Below are positions 36,245 to 46,603 of a DNA stretch of 64,000 bases, piece by piece (position 1 is the first letter of the stretch; each line of letters begins with the position of its first letter). Location of the stretch: contig NZ_JARSBP010000003.1 of the NCBI RefSeq assembly GCF_029623955.1, positions 1,116,001 to 1,180,000 of the forward strand, read 5' to 3'. Source of the stretch: Mycobacterium sp. 236(2023) (GTDB taxonomy: Bacteria > Actinomycetota > Actinomycetes > Mycobacteriales > Mycobacteriaceae). The notes beneath the pieces were generated by a model that worked only from the letters and a program-made list of their open reading frames with translations, was not told where the DNA came from and did not search any database. Both the position numbers and the translations under genes were made by a program.

Positions 36245-37904
36245 AGCCGATCGCCGAATAGTTGAGGTCGCCGATTCCGGTCGGTCCGTAATTCGCGAGA
36301 TTGCTTCGCACAGCGGCATTACCGGATGACTGCACCAGCGGCAGGCTGTGACCCTCGGCCCAGATCAGCTTGTCCAGTTCGTTGGCCAGTTCGCGGGCCT
36401 TGGAGGGGTCGAGCTCTGAGAGCGTCTCCTCGATCTTGGCGTCGATCTCGGGACTGCCGATCTTGCCGAAGTTGCTCTCTCCGTTCGCCGCGTAGATCTG
36501 GGTCAGGCTGGACAACGGGAAAGCATCTCCGCCCCAGGCGAATTGGGCGATATCGAAGTTGCCGGGAATGACGTACTCGGTGAACAGGGAACCGCCCGCG
36601 ACGGGGGTCAGCTCGACGTTGACGCCGATCTGCGCCAGCTGATTCTGTGTGATCTGGCCGGTTGCGCGGGTGCTCTGCCCGTCGTAGAAGATGTCGCGGA
36701 GGGTCAGCTGTTTCCCATCCTTCTCGCGGAACTGACCGTTCATCGTCCAGCCCAGCGCATCGAGTTCGCTCTTGGCGGCCTCGGGGTCGAAGCCGATGCT
36801 GTTGTCCTGGTACCCTTCCTGGCCGGCCAGGTAGATGTGGTTGTTCAACGCCGCCGGGTTGTCTGTGAGCCCGCGCTGCGTGACCGCGGCGATCGCCTGC
36901 CGGTCAATGCCTTTCGCAATCGCCTGGCGCAGGCCGGGATCCGACAGCAGCGCGCCCTCGGCGCCGTTGAACGTCATGTGGCTCCAGCTGGGCGCCGGTG
37001 CGCGCCGGATCGAGACGCCTTGCGCGCGGCGGGCTCGCTCGAGATCGTCCAGCGTCAACAGATTGGCCACGTCGAGCGCGTTGTTCTCCAGTGCGGGAAT
37101 CACGGCGGCGTCGTCGAGCACGCTGTAGGTGATGGAATCCAGCACCGCCGGCGTACCCCACCATTTGGGGTTGCGGGTCAACACGATTCGCTGTGCGCCG
37201 CGATCCACGGTCGTGATGATGAACGGGCCCGCCGACGGCCCCGGACCGTTGAGGAAGCCCTTGTTGAACACCTCGGGATCCGACGTCATCGACTTCGGAA
37301 ACAGCATGGCGTTGCCGGCGAACATGCCGCGCCAGTCGGCGAAATGACTGGCGAACGTGATGACAGCCTGCCGGTCGTCGACGCCCTTGGTGACGGAGGC
37401 GACGCGCTCGCTGCCGTTGGGGGACGCGAACAGGAACCGCTTGTCCTTGCCGCTGGTCGCGTTGATCTGGGACGCCATGTCCTCCCACGTGATCGGAGTG
37501 CCGTCCGACCATGTCGCCTTCGGGTTGATCGTGTACGTGACGACCTGCGGGTCGGTGCTGGTGAGCTCGACGTCGGTGAAGTAGTCGGTGTTGACCGTCA
37601 TCTCGCCGTCAGGCTTGATGAAGAACGCGCGCGGCATAGTTGCCCGCATCGGTCTGCCGAATTCGTTGTTCCCATCGATGTGCAGATAGTTGAAGTTGGT
37701 GGGGAAGAGCGGCAGCGCGAGCCGAAAGTTACCGCCCTGCTGCAAGGTGGCCGGGTCCTGCGGGTTGATGTCGGCGGACGCGCCGATCTCGGCATTGCCA
37801 CCCGCTGAAGGAACGTTGGTGTCCCCGCTGGAGCATCCGGAGAGGACCATCACCGCTGCCAGTCCGGCAGCGAACAGGCGTGACACGGGCGCTCGGTATC
37901 TCAT
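36234..37904 (-). CDS. oppA: Oligopeptide ABC transporter substrate-binding lipoprotein
   Basis: 556 residues. Signal peptide with lipobox LSGC (Cys about residue 24), then an SBP_bac_5 domain (ADINPQDPATLQQGGNFRLA; ATWSDGTPITWEDM; GPGPSAGPFIITTVDRG). Last gene of the oppB-oppC-oppD-oppA operon, 11 bp after oppD. The M. tuberculosis Opp system (Rv1283c-Rv1280c) imports small peptides, including glutathione, which fits the sulfur theme of the region. Confidence 0.92.
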   Translation of the reverse strand: MRYRAPVSRLFAAGLAAVMVLSGCSSGDTNVPSAGGNAEIGASADINPQDPATLQQGGNFRLALPLFPTNFNYLHIDGNNEFGRPMRATMPRAFFIKPDGEMTVNTDYFTDVELTSTDPQVVTYTINPKATWSDGTPITWEDMASQINATSGKDKRFLFASPNGSERVASVTKGVDDRQAVITFASHFADWRGMFAGNAMLFPKSMTSDPEVFNKGFLNGPGPSAGPFIITTVDRGAQRIVLTRNPKWWGTPAVLDSITYSVLDDAAVIPALENNALDVANLLTLDDLERARRAQGVSIRRAPAPSWSHMTFNGAEGALLSDPGLRQAIAKGIDRQAIAAVTQRGLTDNPAALNNHIYLAGQEGYQDNSIGFDPEAAKSELDALGWTMNGQFREKDGKQLTLRDIFYDGQSTRATGQITQNQLAQIGVNVELTPVAGGSLFTEYVIPGNFDIAQFAWGGDAFPLSSLTQIYAANGESNFGKIGSPEIDAKIEETLSELDPSKARELANELDKLIWAEGHSLPLVQSSGNAAVRSNLANYGPTGIGDLNYSAIGFMK

Positions 37905-37915
37905 GCGGACTGACT

Positions 37916-39751
37916 CTAACTGTGGTCGGGTTGCGGGAGGGGGACCGCGGCGAGCAGCCGCCGCGTGTAGTCGTGCTGCGGATTGTCGAAGACCTGATCG
38001 GCGTCGCCCTGCTCGACGATGACGCCTTTGTGCATGACCGCGACCCGATGTGCGAGATGGCGCACCACGGACAGATCGTGGGAGACGAACAGGTAGGCCA
38101 GCCCGAACCGCTCCTGCAGGTCGAGAAGGAGGTTGATGACACCCGCCTGGATCGACACGTCCAACGCGGAGACGGGCTCGTCGAGGGCGAGGATCTTCGG
38201 CCGTAGCGCCAGTGCCCGTGCGATGCCGATGCGCTGTTTCTGCCCGCCCGAGAATTCCGCCGGGTAACGGCTGGCGTCCTCGCGGCGCAGACCCACCACC
38301 GTCAGCAGCTCGGCCACCCGGTCGCGGATATCTGCGGCAGAAGAACCGTTGGCCTGCAGGGGTTCTGCCAGCACATCGAAAACCGGCAATCGGGGATCCA
38401 ACGAGGCCACCGGATCCTGGAACACCACCTGCAGGTCACCGCGCAGCTCACGCCGTCCCCTGCGGTCCAATCCGGCGACATCGCGGCCGAGCACCTCGAT
38501 GCTGCCGGCCTGCGGAGCCGTCAGCTCCAGCACCTCGTGCAGCGTGGTCGACTTGCCCGAACCTGATTCGCCGACGATTGCCAGCGTGCGGCCCGCCTGG
38601 AGTTCGAAGCTGATGCCGTCGACGGCGCGGACCTCGCCGATGCGCCGCCGGAACACGACGCCTTTGGTCAGTTGGTACGTCTTGCTCAGGTCGGTGACTT
38701 TCAGAACGACGGAGTCGTCGGTCGCGGCGGATTCGGCCGGGGGAGCGGTCGATACGCCATAGATGTCGGCAGCGCTGCGACCCCGGACCTCATCGCTGCG
38801 GATGCACGCCACGAGGTGATCAGGACCGACGGGTTCCAATTCCGGTTCCGCGGTGTGGCATTCGTCGATGGCGAGCGGGCATCGCGGGGTGAAGGGGCAG
38901 CCCGGCGGCAGTGCGGCCACCGACGGCGGCGCTCCCGGGATCGGCACCAACCGCGAACCCTGCGCAGCGTCGAGGCGCGGTACCGATCCGAGCAGCCCTG
39001 CGGTGTAGGGCATCCTGCGGTTGCGGTACAGGTCGGTGACGGGGGCTGTCTCGACGGCCCGCCCCGCGTACATCACCAGTGCGCGGTCGGCGAACTCGGC
39101 GACAACCCCGAGGTCGTGGGTGATGATCAGCACGCCCGCGCCGGTGGCGTCGCGCGCGGTGCGCAGCACGTCGAGGATCTGCGCCTGCACCGTGACGTCC
39201 AGCGCTGTCGTCGGCTCGTCGCAGATCAGCAGGTCCGGATCGTTGGCGATCGCGATTGCGATGACGACGCGTTGCCGTTCGCCGCCGGACATCTCGTGCG
39301 GGAACGCCCGTGCGCGCTGCGCCGGTTGGGCGATGCCGACGAGCTCAAGTAATTCGACGGCGCGGGTGTGCGCGGCGCGCGCGTCGATCCCCTTCTGGTG
39401 GATCCTGATCGCCTCGGCGATCTGGGCGCCGACGGTGTAGACCGGCGTCAGCGCCGACATCGGATCCTGGAAGACCGTGCCGATCTTGGCGCCCCGGATC
39501 CGCGACATCTGCTGGTCGGTCAGGCCGATGAGCTCGTCACCATGCAGTCGCACCGAGCCCGACACCTCGGCGTATTCGGGCAGCAGTCCGATGACGGCCA
39601 TGGCGCCCGCGGATTTGCCCGCCCCGGATTCCCCGACCAGAGCGACGACCTCACCGGCGTCGACGTGGTAGTCGAGGCCGCGCACGGCGGGAATACGTTC
39701 AGTGTCGGTGGGGAAGGCGACGTGCAGGCCGCGCACCTCGAGCAGGCTCAC
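37916..39751 (-). CDS. oppD: Oligopeptide ABC transporter ATPase (two fused nucleotide-binding domains)
   Basis: 611 residues. NBD1: Walker [10 protein letters not shown], signature MSGGERQR, Walker [13 protein letters not shown]; then an oligopeptide-transporter C-terminal motif with [14 protein letters not shown] (iron-sulfur-like cysteines). NBD2: Walker [10 protein letters not shown], signature FSGGQKQR, Walker [13 protein letters not shown]. This is an OppD-OppF fusion, as in Rv1281c. The GTG start overlaps the oppC stop in GTGA. The reading frame stays open far upstream across oppC, so start choice depends on the domain and coupling. Confidence 0.92.
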   Translation of the reverse strand: MSLLEVRGLHVAFPTDTERIPAVRGLDYHVDAGEVVALVGESGAGKSAGAMAVIGLLPEYAEVSGSVRLHGDELIGLTDQQMSRIRGAKIGTVFQDPMSALTPVYTVGAQIAEAIRIHQKGIDARAAHTRAVELLELVGIAQPAQRARAFPHEMSGGERQRVVIAIAIANDPDLLICDEPTTALDVTVQAQILDVLRTARDATGAGVLIITHDLGVVAEFADRALVMYAGRAVETAPVTDLYRNRRMPYTAGLLGSVPRLDAAQGSRLVPIPGAPPSVAALPPGCPFTPRCPLAIDECHTAEPELEPVGPDHLVACIRSDEVRGRSAADIYGVSTAPPAESAATDDSVVLKVTDLSKTYQLTKGVVFRRRIGEVRAVDGISFELQAGRTLAIVGESGSGKSTTLHEVLELTAPQAGSIEVLGRDVAGLDRRGRRELRGDLQVVFQDPVASLDPRLPVFDVLAEPLQANGSSAADIRDRVAELLTVVGLRREDASRYPAEFSGGQKQRIGIARALALRPKILALDEPVSALDVSIQAGVINLLLDLQERFGLAYLFVSHDLSVVRHLAHRVAVMHKGVIVEQGDADQVFDNPQHDYTRRLLAAVPLPQPDHS

Positions 39752-40647
39752 GTGCGTCCCTTTCGGAACCTGCGCCCTGCGGGACGCACCCCGGGATCGA
39801 GCGCGTCGCGCAAACCGTCGCCGACGAGGTTGGCGCAGAACACGATCAGTACCAGCACGCCGGCGGGGAACAGGAACACCCACGGGAACGTCGTCACCGA
39901 CCGGGTTCCGTCGGCGATCAGCGTTCCCAGCGACACGTCGGGCGGTTGCACGCCGAATCCGAGGAAGCTCAGGCTGGTTTCGGCCAGGATCGCCAGCCCG
40001 ACGTTCAGCGCGGTGTCGATGATCAGGATCGATGCGGCGTTGGGGATGACGTGCCGGACGATGATCCGCCAGTTGCTCACACCCATATATCGTGCGGCCG
40101 TGACGAATTCGCGTTCGCGAAGGCTCATGGTCAGGCCGCGCACGATGCGGGCGCTGATCATCCAGCTGAACGCCGACAGCAGCAGGATCAGCCACAGCTC
40201 GGTACTGGAATCGCGGATGCGCGGTGTGACGATCGCGATGAGGAGGAATCCGGGAATCACGAGCAGCAGGTCCACGAGCCACATCAGCGCCGTGTTGCGC
40301 CACGCCCCGAAATATCCGGCGACGGCGCCGACGGTGGCGGCGATCAATGTCGACAGGAAGGCCACGCACACACCGATCAGCAGTGACTTCTGCATCCCGC
40401 GCAGCGTTTGCGCCAAGATGTCTTGTCCGAGGGCGTTGGTGCCGAACCAGTGAGTGGTCGTCGGCGGCTGCTGCAGCGCGTAATAGTCCAGATCCGTGTG
40501 GCTGTAGGGCAGTAGCGGCGGCAGCGCGTAACAGGCGATGAACAGCGCGGCGAGGATGAACAGCGACACCACCGCGGGCCGGTTGCGGACGAACCGGCGC
40601 CACACCAGCGTCCGGCGGGAGACGAACTCGTGCTCGGTGACGGTCAC
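39748..40647 (-). CDS. oppC: Oligopeptide ABC transporter permease OppC
   Basis: 299 residues, about six membrane segments. The N-terminal OppC_N segment ([20 protein letters not shown]) and [20 protein letters not shown] precede the permease EAA loop ([20 protein letters not shown]). The GTG start at 40647 overlaps the oppB stop (GTGA) and its own stop overlaps the oppD start. Inner-membrane partner of OppB. Confidence 0.92.
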   Translation of the reverse strand: MTVTEHEFVSRRTLVWRRFVRNRPAVVSLFILAALFIACYALPPLLPYSHTDLDYYALQQPPTTTHWFGTNALGQDILAQTLRGMQKSLLIGVCVAFLSTLIAATVGAVAGYFGAWRNTALMWLVDLLLVIPGFLLIAIVTPRIRDSSTELWLILLLSAFSWMISARIVRGLTMSLREREFVTAARYMGVSNWRIIVRHVIPNAASILIIDTALNVGLAILAETSLSFLGFGVQPPDVSLGTLIADGTRSVTTFPWVFLFPAGVLVLIVFCANLVGDGLRDALDPGVRPAGRRFRKGRT

Positions 40648-41621
40648 GACACGCGCACCCGAGGATCGAGCGCCGCGTACAGCACGTCGGACAACAGCCC
40701 GGCCAGCAGAACGGTCGCACCGGTGAACACCGTGATCGCGACGACGATGTTGGTGTCCTGGGTGGTGATGCCCTGGACGAACCATTCACCGATGCCATGC
40801 CACCCGAAGATCTTCTCGACGAACACCGCGCCGGTGAACAGGCCGCCGACGCCGTAGGCGAACAGCGTCGCCATCGGGATCAGCGCGGTGCGCAGGCCGT
40901 GTTTGAACAGCGCCTGCCGCCGGGTCAGGCCCTTGGCCCGGGCAGTGCGGATGAAGTCCTGGCCGAGCACGTCGAGCATCGCGTTGCGCTGATAGCGGCT
41001 GAAGCCGGCGATCGTGCCGAGCGCCAGCGTGAGGGTGGGCAGCACCAGATGCTGCAGACGGTCGACGAACTGGTTCAGCGTGCCTCCGACCGCGTCCGTC
41101 GAGGTCTCGCCGGTGTACTCGAACACCTGCATGCCGAGGATCGAATTGCCCCGCAGGGCCGCCAGGATCAGCAGGTTCGCGATGACGAACGTCGGCGTGC
41201 TCAGCGTCAGCAGCGCGAGGGTGGTGATGACGCGATCGGAGAGCCGGTATTGCCGGATCGCACCCCACGCTCCGGCGACGACACCGACAAACGTGCCGAC
41301 GATCGACCCGATGATCACCAGCCGCAGGCTCACCCCGATGCGGCGCCACAATTCGTCGGAGACGGGCTGTCCGGCCACGGTGGTGCCGAAGTCGCCCCGG
41401 ACCACGCCGCCGACCCAATCGGCGTACCGGATCGGGATCGGCTTGTCGAGGTTCAGTTCGGCGGCTTTGGCGTCGATGACGGCCTGCGGTGGTCGCGGAT
41501 TGCGCTCCAGCAGGCTGTCGAGCGGGGAGAAAGTCAGCGACGTCAGCGTGAACGTCAGAAACGATGCCAGGCCCAGCAAGACGACATAGTTGAGCAACCG
41601 GCGCGCGAGGAAGCGGGTCAT
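40644..41621 (-). CDS. oppB: Oligopeptide ABC transporter permease OppB
   Basis: 325 residues, the same length I recall for Rv1283c. DppB-type permease: N-terminal [19 protein letters not shown], a periplasmic region with [20 protein letters not shown], and EAA loop [20 protein letters not shown]. First gene of the opp operon; 74 bp separate it from the next gene on the same strand, so its own promoter probably lies at 41622-41695, though I see no clear -10. Confidence 0.93.
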   Translation of the reverse strand: MTRFLARRLLNYVVLLGLASFLTFTLTSLTFSPLDSLLERNPRPPQAVIDAKAAELNLDKPIPIRYADWVGGVVRGDFGTTVAGQPVSDELWRRIGVSLRLVIIGSIVGTFVGVVAGAWGAIRQYRLSDRVITTLALLTLSTPTFVIANLLILAALRGNSILGMQVFEYTGETSTDAVGGTLNQFVDRLQHLVLPTLTLALGTIAGFSRYQRNAMLDVLGQDFIRTARAKGLTRRQALFKHGLRTALIPMATLFAYGVGGLFTGAVFVEKIFGWHGIGEWFVQGITTQDTNIVVAITVFTGATVLLAGLLSDVLYAALDPRVRVS

Positions 41622-41695
41622 CCGGCGCTTCGACCTCGGGGCTGCATGCGCCCCAGGTTAGGAGATGTGTGTTGCTACAGCGCGGCGGCGCGCTC

Positions 41696-42211
41696 TCACC
41701 GGGCCTGACCGGGGTCGAGGACCTCGGTGACGGTGGGGACAGCGGCGTTGCCGGCCTGCTCACCCTGGACCGACACGCTGTCGTCGATACCGAACTTGGA
41801 GCCCTGGTCGGGCGACGTCGCCCAGGTCTGGGTGAAGCCGTCGGCGCTGCGCACGGTGATGGAATCGGGCGTGGTCGCCGTGACGGCGCCGGACTGGCTC
41901 AGGACGGTGACGAACCCGCCGGTGCCATCGTTGACGACGACCTGGCCGTGCAGTGGTGGGCCGTGATGATTGCTGTGACCGCCCGGTCCCGCCGCGAGGC
42001 CGGCAGGCGGCGGGCCCATCGGGTGCTGTCCGGGCGGTCCGCCGAAGGGTGACGACGACTGATGTCCCGTCGCCGCGTAGATCGCCGCACCGCCAAGGCC
42101 CGCGATGACGGCGGCAATGCCGACGGCCACCAGCGTCTCGCGCAGGCCCCAGGGGCGACGGTCGGGGCTGCCCCAGACGGGGTCGTCGGCGGACGGATTG
42201 TCTGTGCTCAT
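41696..42211 (-). CDS. Pro/Gly/His-rich membrane-anchored protein
   Basis: About 171 residues. A cytosolic N-terminus, one transmembrane helix (LVAVGIAAVIAGLGGAAIYA, about 27-46), then an extracytoplasmic low-complexity segment rich in Pro, Gly and His (GGHSNHHGPPLHG), and a small beta domain (about 95-171) with VTATTPDSITVRSADG, similar to DUF5666-like modules. Divergent from the response regulator across 130 bp, so it is a likely target of the two-component system. It could be the sensor's partner, a substrate of the adjacent glycosyltransferases, or a metal-binding protein; none is proven. Confidence 0.72.
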   Translation of the reverse strand: MSTDNPSADDPVWGSPDRRPWGLRETLVAVGIAAVIAGLGGAAIYAATGHQSSSPFGGPPGQHPMGPPPAGLAAGPGGHSNHHGPPLHGQVVVNDGTGGFVTVLSQSGAVTATTPDSITVRSADGFTQTWATSPDQGSKFGIDDSVSVQGEQAGNAAVPTVTEVLDPGQAR

Positions 42212-42341
42212 GCCGCCACGATGGCCGGTGTCCATGTGTGTCCGCTGTGTGCCGGTTCAGCGCTGGATATGATCAGGGCTTCACAGCTGGCGCATAGGAA
42301 CGGCACAGTCGGCACCCATCGCGCGGGTCGATAATGGGTCG

Positions 42342-43088
42342 GTGGCCTACCCGCAGAGCACCCCGGACGACGCCCGGGTCGTCATGCGTCGCGCCGACGG
42401 TAGCCCGATCCACGTGCTGGTCGTCGACGACGAGGCGGTGCTCGCGGAGCTGGTGTCGATGGCACTGCGCTACGAGGGCTGGGACATCACCACAGCGGGC
42501 GACGGCGCGTCGGCGGTGGCGAGCGCCCGCGAGAATCCGCCCGATGTGGTCGTGCTCGACGTGATGCTGCCCGACATGAGCGGGCTGGAGGTGCTGCGCA
42601 GGCTGCGTGAGCAGATCCCCGGGCTTCCACTGCTGCTGCTGACGGCGAAAGACTCGGTGGAGGATCGCATCGCAGGCCTGACTGCGGGCGGCGACGACTA
42701 CGTGACCAAGCCGTTCAGCATCGAGGAGGTGGTGCTGCGCCTGCGGGCGCTGCTGCGCCGCACCGGCGTGGCGACCGAAGAGGGTGGGGCCAAGATCGTC
42801 GTCGGTGACCTCGTGCTCGACGAGGACAGTCACGAGGTCACCCGCGCAGGAGAGCTGATCACGCTCACCGCAACGGAATTCGAGCTGCTGCGGTTCATGA
42901 TGCGCAACGCCAAACGCGTTCTGAGCAAGGCGCAGATCCTCGACCGGGTCTGGAGTTACGACTTCGGCGGCCGGTCGAACATCGTCGAGCTGTACGTGTC
43001 CTACCTCCGGAAGAAGATCGACAGCGGACGCGAACCCATGATCCACACGTTGCGCGGTGCGGGGTATGTCCTCAAGCCCACGCGCTGA
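42342..43088 (+). CDS. OmpR/PhoB-family response regulator
   Basis: 248 residues. Receiver domain with acidic pair D29-D30, phosphoacceptor D73 (VVLDVMLPD) and K in VTKPFS; C-terminal winged helix (about 150-245) with ELLRFMMRNAKRVLSKAQIL and the YVSYLRKKID recognition region. GTG start supported by GATAAT (42330-42335), 6 nt upstream. Pairs with the overlapping histidine kinase gene and lies ahead of three glycosyltransferase genes, which it probably regulates. Resembles TrcR/PhoP-type regulators. Confidence 0.93.
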   Translation: MAYPQSTPDDARVVMRRADGSPIHVLVVDDEAVLAELVSMALRYEGWDITTAGDGASAVASARENPPDVVVLDVMLPDMSGLEVLRRLREQIPGLPLLLLTAKDSVEDRIAGLTAGGDDYVTKPFSIEEVVLRLRALLRRTGVATEEGGAKIVVGDLVLDEDSHEVTRAGELITLTATEFELLRFMMRNAKRVLSKAQILDRVWSYDFGGRSNIVELYVSYLRKKIDSGREPMIHTLRGAGYVLKPTR

Positions 43089-44670
43089 GCGCGTGCGATT
43101 CTCCCCGCGCAGCTGGTCGCTGCGTACGCGGCTGATCGTCACCCAGGTCGTGATGCTGGCCGTCGTGTGCGCCGGTATCGGAATCGCGACAGAGTTTGCG
43201 CTGCAACGTTTTCTGATGAACCAGCTCGACGAGCAGGTGGTCGAGGCGGGCCGGCGGTCCTCGGTGATCTTCGAGTTCGGGCCGCCGCCACCGCCGGGAA
43301 TGCTGCCGGCGCCGCCGGGGATGCGTACCCCGCACCTGCCCGGTCCGCCGGATCACGGCCCCCGCATGGTGATCCGCGACGGCCAGGGCCCGGGGCCGGC
43401 CTTCCTCAACGCGCCGGGTCAAGCCATCCTGACGGTCGGTGCGGTGGTGGACCGCGGGCACGCCCAGGAGGCCGGCATGATCACCTCGGACGGTTCACGC
43501 GCTGAAATATCGAGCGCTGCAGCACAACAACTCGCCGAGGTGCCGGTCGACGAACGACCGCAGACGGTCGATCTCGACGGGCTCGGTCGCTACCGCGTCG
43601 TTGCCTTCCCGTCCCACCTGCCCGGTGAAGTTGTGGTCGCCGGGTTGCCGACCTCCGATGTGGACGACACGTTGTTCTGGGTGGTGGTGATCTTCTGCGT
43701 GGTCGCCGCCGTCGCCCTCGTCGGTGCGGGAACGGCGGGCGTCGTCATCGTACGGCGCCAATTAGCGCCGCTGGCAAGGGTTTCCGCAGCAGCCCAGCAG
43801 GTCGCCGACCTCGAGCTCGACCGCGGTGAGGTGCGATTGCCCACTCCGATCGTCACGGTCGATCCGGCCGCCGCGCACACCGAGGTCGGCCAACTCGGGT
43901 CGGCGCTGAACCGGATGCTCGACCGGATCGCCGGTGCGCTGTCAGCGCGGCACGCCAGTGAGACACGGGTGCGGCAGTTCGTCGCCGACGCCAGCCACGA
44001 ATTGCGCACGCCGCTTGCCGCCATCCGCGGCTACACCGAACTGGCACAGCGCAAGAAGGCGGAACTGCCGGACGACGTGACACACGCGATGGACCGGGTC
44101 GAGTCCGAAACCGAGCGGATGACGCACCTCGTCGAGGACATGCTGCTGCTCGCCCGCCTCGACACCGGCCGGCCTCTGCAGAGTGACAGCGTCGACCTCA
44201 CCCGCCTCGTCGTCGACACGGTCAGCGATGCCCACGTCGCCGGACCCGAGCACATCTGGGAGCTCGACCTGCCCGACGAACCCGTGCTGGTCATCGGCGA
44301 CGAGGCCCGTCTGCATCAGGTGCTGGCCAATCTGCTCGCCAACGCGCGCACGCACACCCCGGCCGGCACGACGGTCACGGCGTCGCTGGCGGCCACCGAC
44401 TCCGGCGACGCCGTCCTGACCGTGCTCGACGACGGGCCGGGCATCCCGGCCTGGTTGCAGCCCGATGTGTTCGAGCGCTTCGCCCGCGGTGACACGTCGC
44501 GGTCGCGACGAGGCGGCAGCACCGGGCTGGGGCTGGCCATCGTCGCAGCGGTGGTGCGGGCGCACGGCGGCACCATCGATGTACGCAGCGTCACGGGCAG
44601 AACCGAATTCACCGTCAAGCTGCCCGGCGATTCACAGCCGAGGCACAGCGGAGGCCAATCGGACACCTAG
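43066..44670 (+). CDS. Sensor histidine kinase with Pro-rich extracytoplasmic domain
   Basis: About 534 residues. TM1 (about 25-45, LIVTQVVMLAVVCAGIGIA), an extracytoplasmic domain with a very Pro/Gly-rich stretch (FGPPPPPGMLPAPPGM, then LPGPPDHGP), TM2 (about 215-235), HAMP, then the dimerisation helix DASHELRTPLAAIRGY (phospho-His) and ATPase motifs NLLANARTHTPAG, DDGPGIP, GGSTGLGLAIV. The ATG at 43066 overlaps the regulator gene by 23 bp; GTG 43093 is an alternative start. TrcS-like architecture. The signal sensed is unknown. Confidence 0.92.
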   Translation: MSSSPRAERVRFSPRSWSLRTRLIVTQVVMLAVVCAGIGIATEFALQRFLMNQLDEQVVEAGRRSSVIFEFGPPPPPGMLPAPPGMRTPHLPGPPDHGPRMVIRDGQGPGPAFLNAPGQAILTVGAVVDRGHAQEAGMITSDGSRAEISSAAAQQLAEVPVDERPQTVDLDGLGRYRVVAFPSHLPGEVVVAGLPTSDVDDTLFWVVVIFCVVAAVALVGAGTAGVVIVRRQLAPLARVSAAAQQVADLELDRGEVRLPTPIVTVDPAAAHTEVGQLGSALNRMLDRIAGALSARHASETRVRQFVADASHELRTPLAAIRGYTELAQRKKAELPDDVTHAMDRVESETERMTHLVEDMLLLARLDTGRPLQSDSVDLTRLVVDTVSDAHVAGPEHIWELDLPDEPVLVIGDEARLHQVLANLLANARTHTPAGTTVTASLAATDSGDAVLTVLDDGPGIPAWLQPDVFERFARGDTSRSRRGGSTGLGLAIVAAVVRAHGGTIDVRSVTGRTEFTVKLPGDSQPRHSGGQSDT

Positions 44671-44692
44671 CGGGGTCGCCGATGATCGATTG

Positions 44693-46603
44693 GTGACCCT
44701 GCTGATCTCCCCCGAGCTGGGGGCACCACCCGCTTGCGGGGGAAAGCAAACTCGCACGCCAGAGCCCTCGGCCACGCGATTCTCTGTGTATTCGCGGTAT
44801 GTCTGGCCGGCCCTGCTGCTCGTGGCGACCGCCGGCCTCTACCTGTGGAACCTCGGCACCAGCGGATGGGCCAACGCGTACTATTCCGCCGCCGTGCAAG
44901 CGGGGTCGCAGAACTGGACGGCGATGTTCTTCGGGTCCAGCGATGGCGCGAACGCGATCACGGTCGACAAACCGCCCGCGGCGCTGTGGGTGATGGACGT
45001 GTCGGCGCGCCTGTTCGGGGTCAACGCGTGGAGCGTGCTCGTTCCGCAGGCATTGATGGGCGTTGCGGCGGTCGCGGTGCTGTTCGCCTCGGTGCGACGG
45101 GTGGCCGGCCCGGGTGCGGGCCTGCTCGCCGGTGCGGTCCTGGCGTTGACGCCCGTTGCCGCGTTGATGTTCCGGTTCAACAACCCCGACGCCCTGCTGG
45201 TGCTGCTGCTCGTGGTCGCCGCGTACTGCACCCAGCGGGCCTGCGAGAAGGACGCGAGCCGGTGGTGGCTGATCGCCGCCGGAGTCGCGGTCGGGTTCGG
45301 ATTCCTCGCAAAGATGCTGCAGGCGCTGCTGGTGCTGCCTGCGTTCGCCGCGACGTATCTCGTTGCGGCACAACGCCCAGGGAAACGCCGCATCCTCGAT
45401 TGTGTGGCTGCTCTTGCGGCGGTCGTGGTGTCCGCCGGGTGGTACGTCCTCGTCGTCGATCTGTGGCCCAAAGAACTGCGGCCCTACATCGGCGGGTCGC
45501 AGACCAACAGCATCCTCGAACTCACGCTGGGCTACAACGGGTTCGGCAGGCTGACCGGGAATGAGCCGGGTGGACTCGGCAACCTCAACCACGACGTGGG
45601 CTGGGGGCGGCTGTTCGGATTCGGCATGGGCGCCGACATCGCCTGGCTCTTGCCTGCCGCGCTGATCTGTATCGCCGGCGGCTTCGTCGTCACGTGGCGA
45701 CGGCCGCGGACGGATCCGACCCGGGCCGCGCTGATCCTGTGGGGCGGTTGGCTCGTCGTCACCGCCGTGGTGTTCAGCTACATGAACGGCATCGTCCACC
45801 CGTATTACACCGTGGCGCTCGCCCCCGCGATCGGGGCCGGAATAGGCATCGGCGCAACACTTCTGTGGCGGCGGCGCGCCGACATCCGCGCCGCCACCAC
45901 CCTCGCGAGCGTCGTCGCGGTATCCGCGGTTCTGGCAGCGGTGCTGCTGGGCAGGCACGGCGACTGGATGCCGTGGCTGCGGGCTGCCATCGCGGTCGGG
46001 GGAGTGGGCGCGGCGGCACTGCTTGTCGTCGTCGGCCGGCTCCCGCGACGGGCGGCAGTGACCGTCGCCGGTCTGGCGGTGGTGTCATGCCTGGCCGGGC
46101 CTGCCGCGTTCTCCGTCGCGACTGCGTTGTCTCCGCACACCGGTGCCCTGCCGTCGGTCGGTCCGTCACGCGGTGGTCCCAGTTTCAGTGGTGGCGGGCT
46201 GCTGAGTGCGCCGCAACCGCACCCGGGTCTGATCAGCCTGCTGGCCAAGGATGCCGACGATTTCACCTGGGCCGCAGCGGTTGTGGGGTCGAACAACGCC
46301 GCGGGATATCAGTTGGCCACCGGTGCGCCGGTCATGGCCGTCGGCGGGTTCAATGGTACCGACCCCTCGCCGACGCTGGCTCAATTCGTCCGCTACGTCG
46401 ACGAGGGCAGCATCCATTATTTCGTCGTGGGCCCGACGACGATGATGGGTCACCAGAACGGTGCCGACGCCCACGACTCCGCCGCGATCCGGGACTGGGT
46501 TGAGGCGCGTTATCCGGAAATCACGGTCGACGGCACCGTGGTGTACGACCTGACTCAGAAGGCCGTCGACTCACAGCCGGCGCATAGCTCCGGCCCACGG
46601 TGA
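44693..46603 (+). CDS. GT-C glycosyltransferase, GT39/ArnT-like (YkcB type), copy A
   Basis: About 636 residues from GTG 44693, with 11-13 hydrophobic segments. The first extracytoplasmic loop carries SGWANAYYSAAVQAGSQNW and ITVDKPPAALW, typical of ArnT/PMT-like polyprenyl-phosphate-sugar transferases of the YkcB type; a soluble C-terminal domain (about 515-636) is extracytoplasmic. A GC hairpin element (44708-44743) lies within the first codons, so GTG 44786 (VYSRYVWPALLLV) may be the true start. The stop overlaps the GT2-GtrA start (GTGA). Confidence 0.88.
   Translation: MTLLISPELGAPPACGGKQTRTPEPSATRFSVYSRYVWPALLLVATAGLYLWNLGTSGWANAYYSAAVQAGSQNWTAMFFGSSDGANAITVDKPPAALWVMDVSARLFGVNAWSVLVPQALMGVAAVAVLFASVRRVAGPGAGLLAGAVLALTPVAALMFRFNNPDALLVLLLVVAAYCTQRACEKDASRWWLIAAGVAVGFGFLAKMLQALLVLPAFAATYLVAAQRPGKRRILDCVAALAAVVVSAGWYVLVVDLWPKELRPYIGGSQTNSILELTLGYNGFGRLTGNEPGGLGNLNHDVGWGRLFGFGMGADIAWLLPAALICIAGGFVVTWRRPRTDPTRAALILWGGWLVVTAVVFSYMNGIVHPYYTVALAPAIGAGIGIGATLLWRRRADIRAATTLASVVAVSAVLAAVLLGRHGDWMPWLRAAIAVGGVGAAALLVVVGRLPRRAAVTVAGLAVVSCLAGPAAFSVATALSPHTGALPSVGPSRGGPSFSGGGLLSAPQPHPGLISLLAKDADDFTWAAAVVGSNNAAGYQLATGAPVMAVGGFNGTDPSPTLAQFVRYVDEGSIHYFVVGPTTMMGHQNGADAHDSAAIRDWVEARYPEITVDGTVVYDLTQKAVDSQPAHSSGPR
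44708..44743 (+). repeat. GC-rich palindromic element
   Basis: Outer arms TCCCCC (44708-44713) and GGGGGA (44738-44743) enclose two smaller hairpins: CCCCC-GAGCT-GGGGG (44709-44723) and CCCGC-TT-GCGGG (44729-44740). The arrangement resembles short dispersed palindromic elements I recall from fast-growing mycobacteria. Here it lies at the 5' end of a gene rather than between genes. Confidence 0.55.

Noticed and set aside
37916..40798. A single 960-codon minus-strand frame suggesting an Opp fusion protein
   Set aside because: The part upstream of 39751 is an Arg-rich shadow of oppC in another frame; oppC itself is intact, and GTGA coupling gives a normal oppD start.
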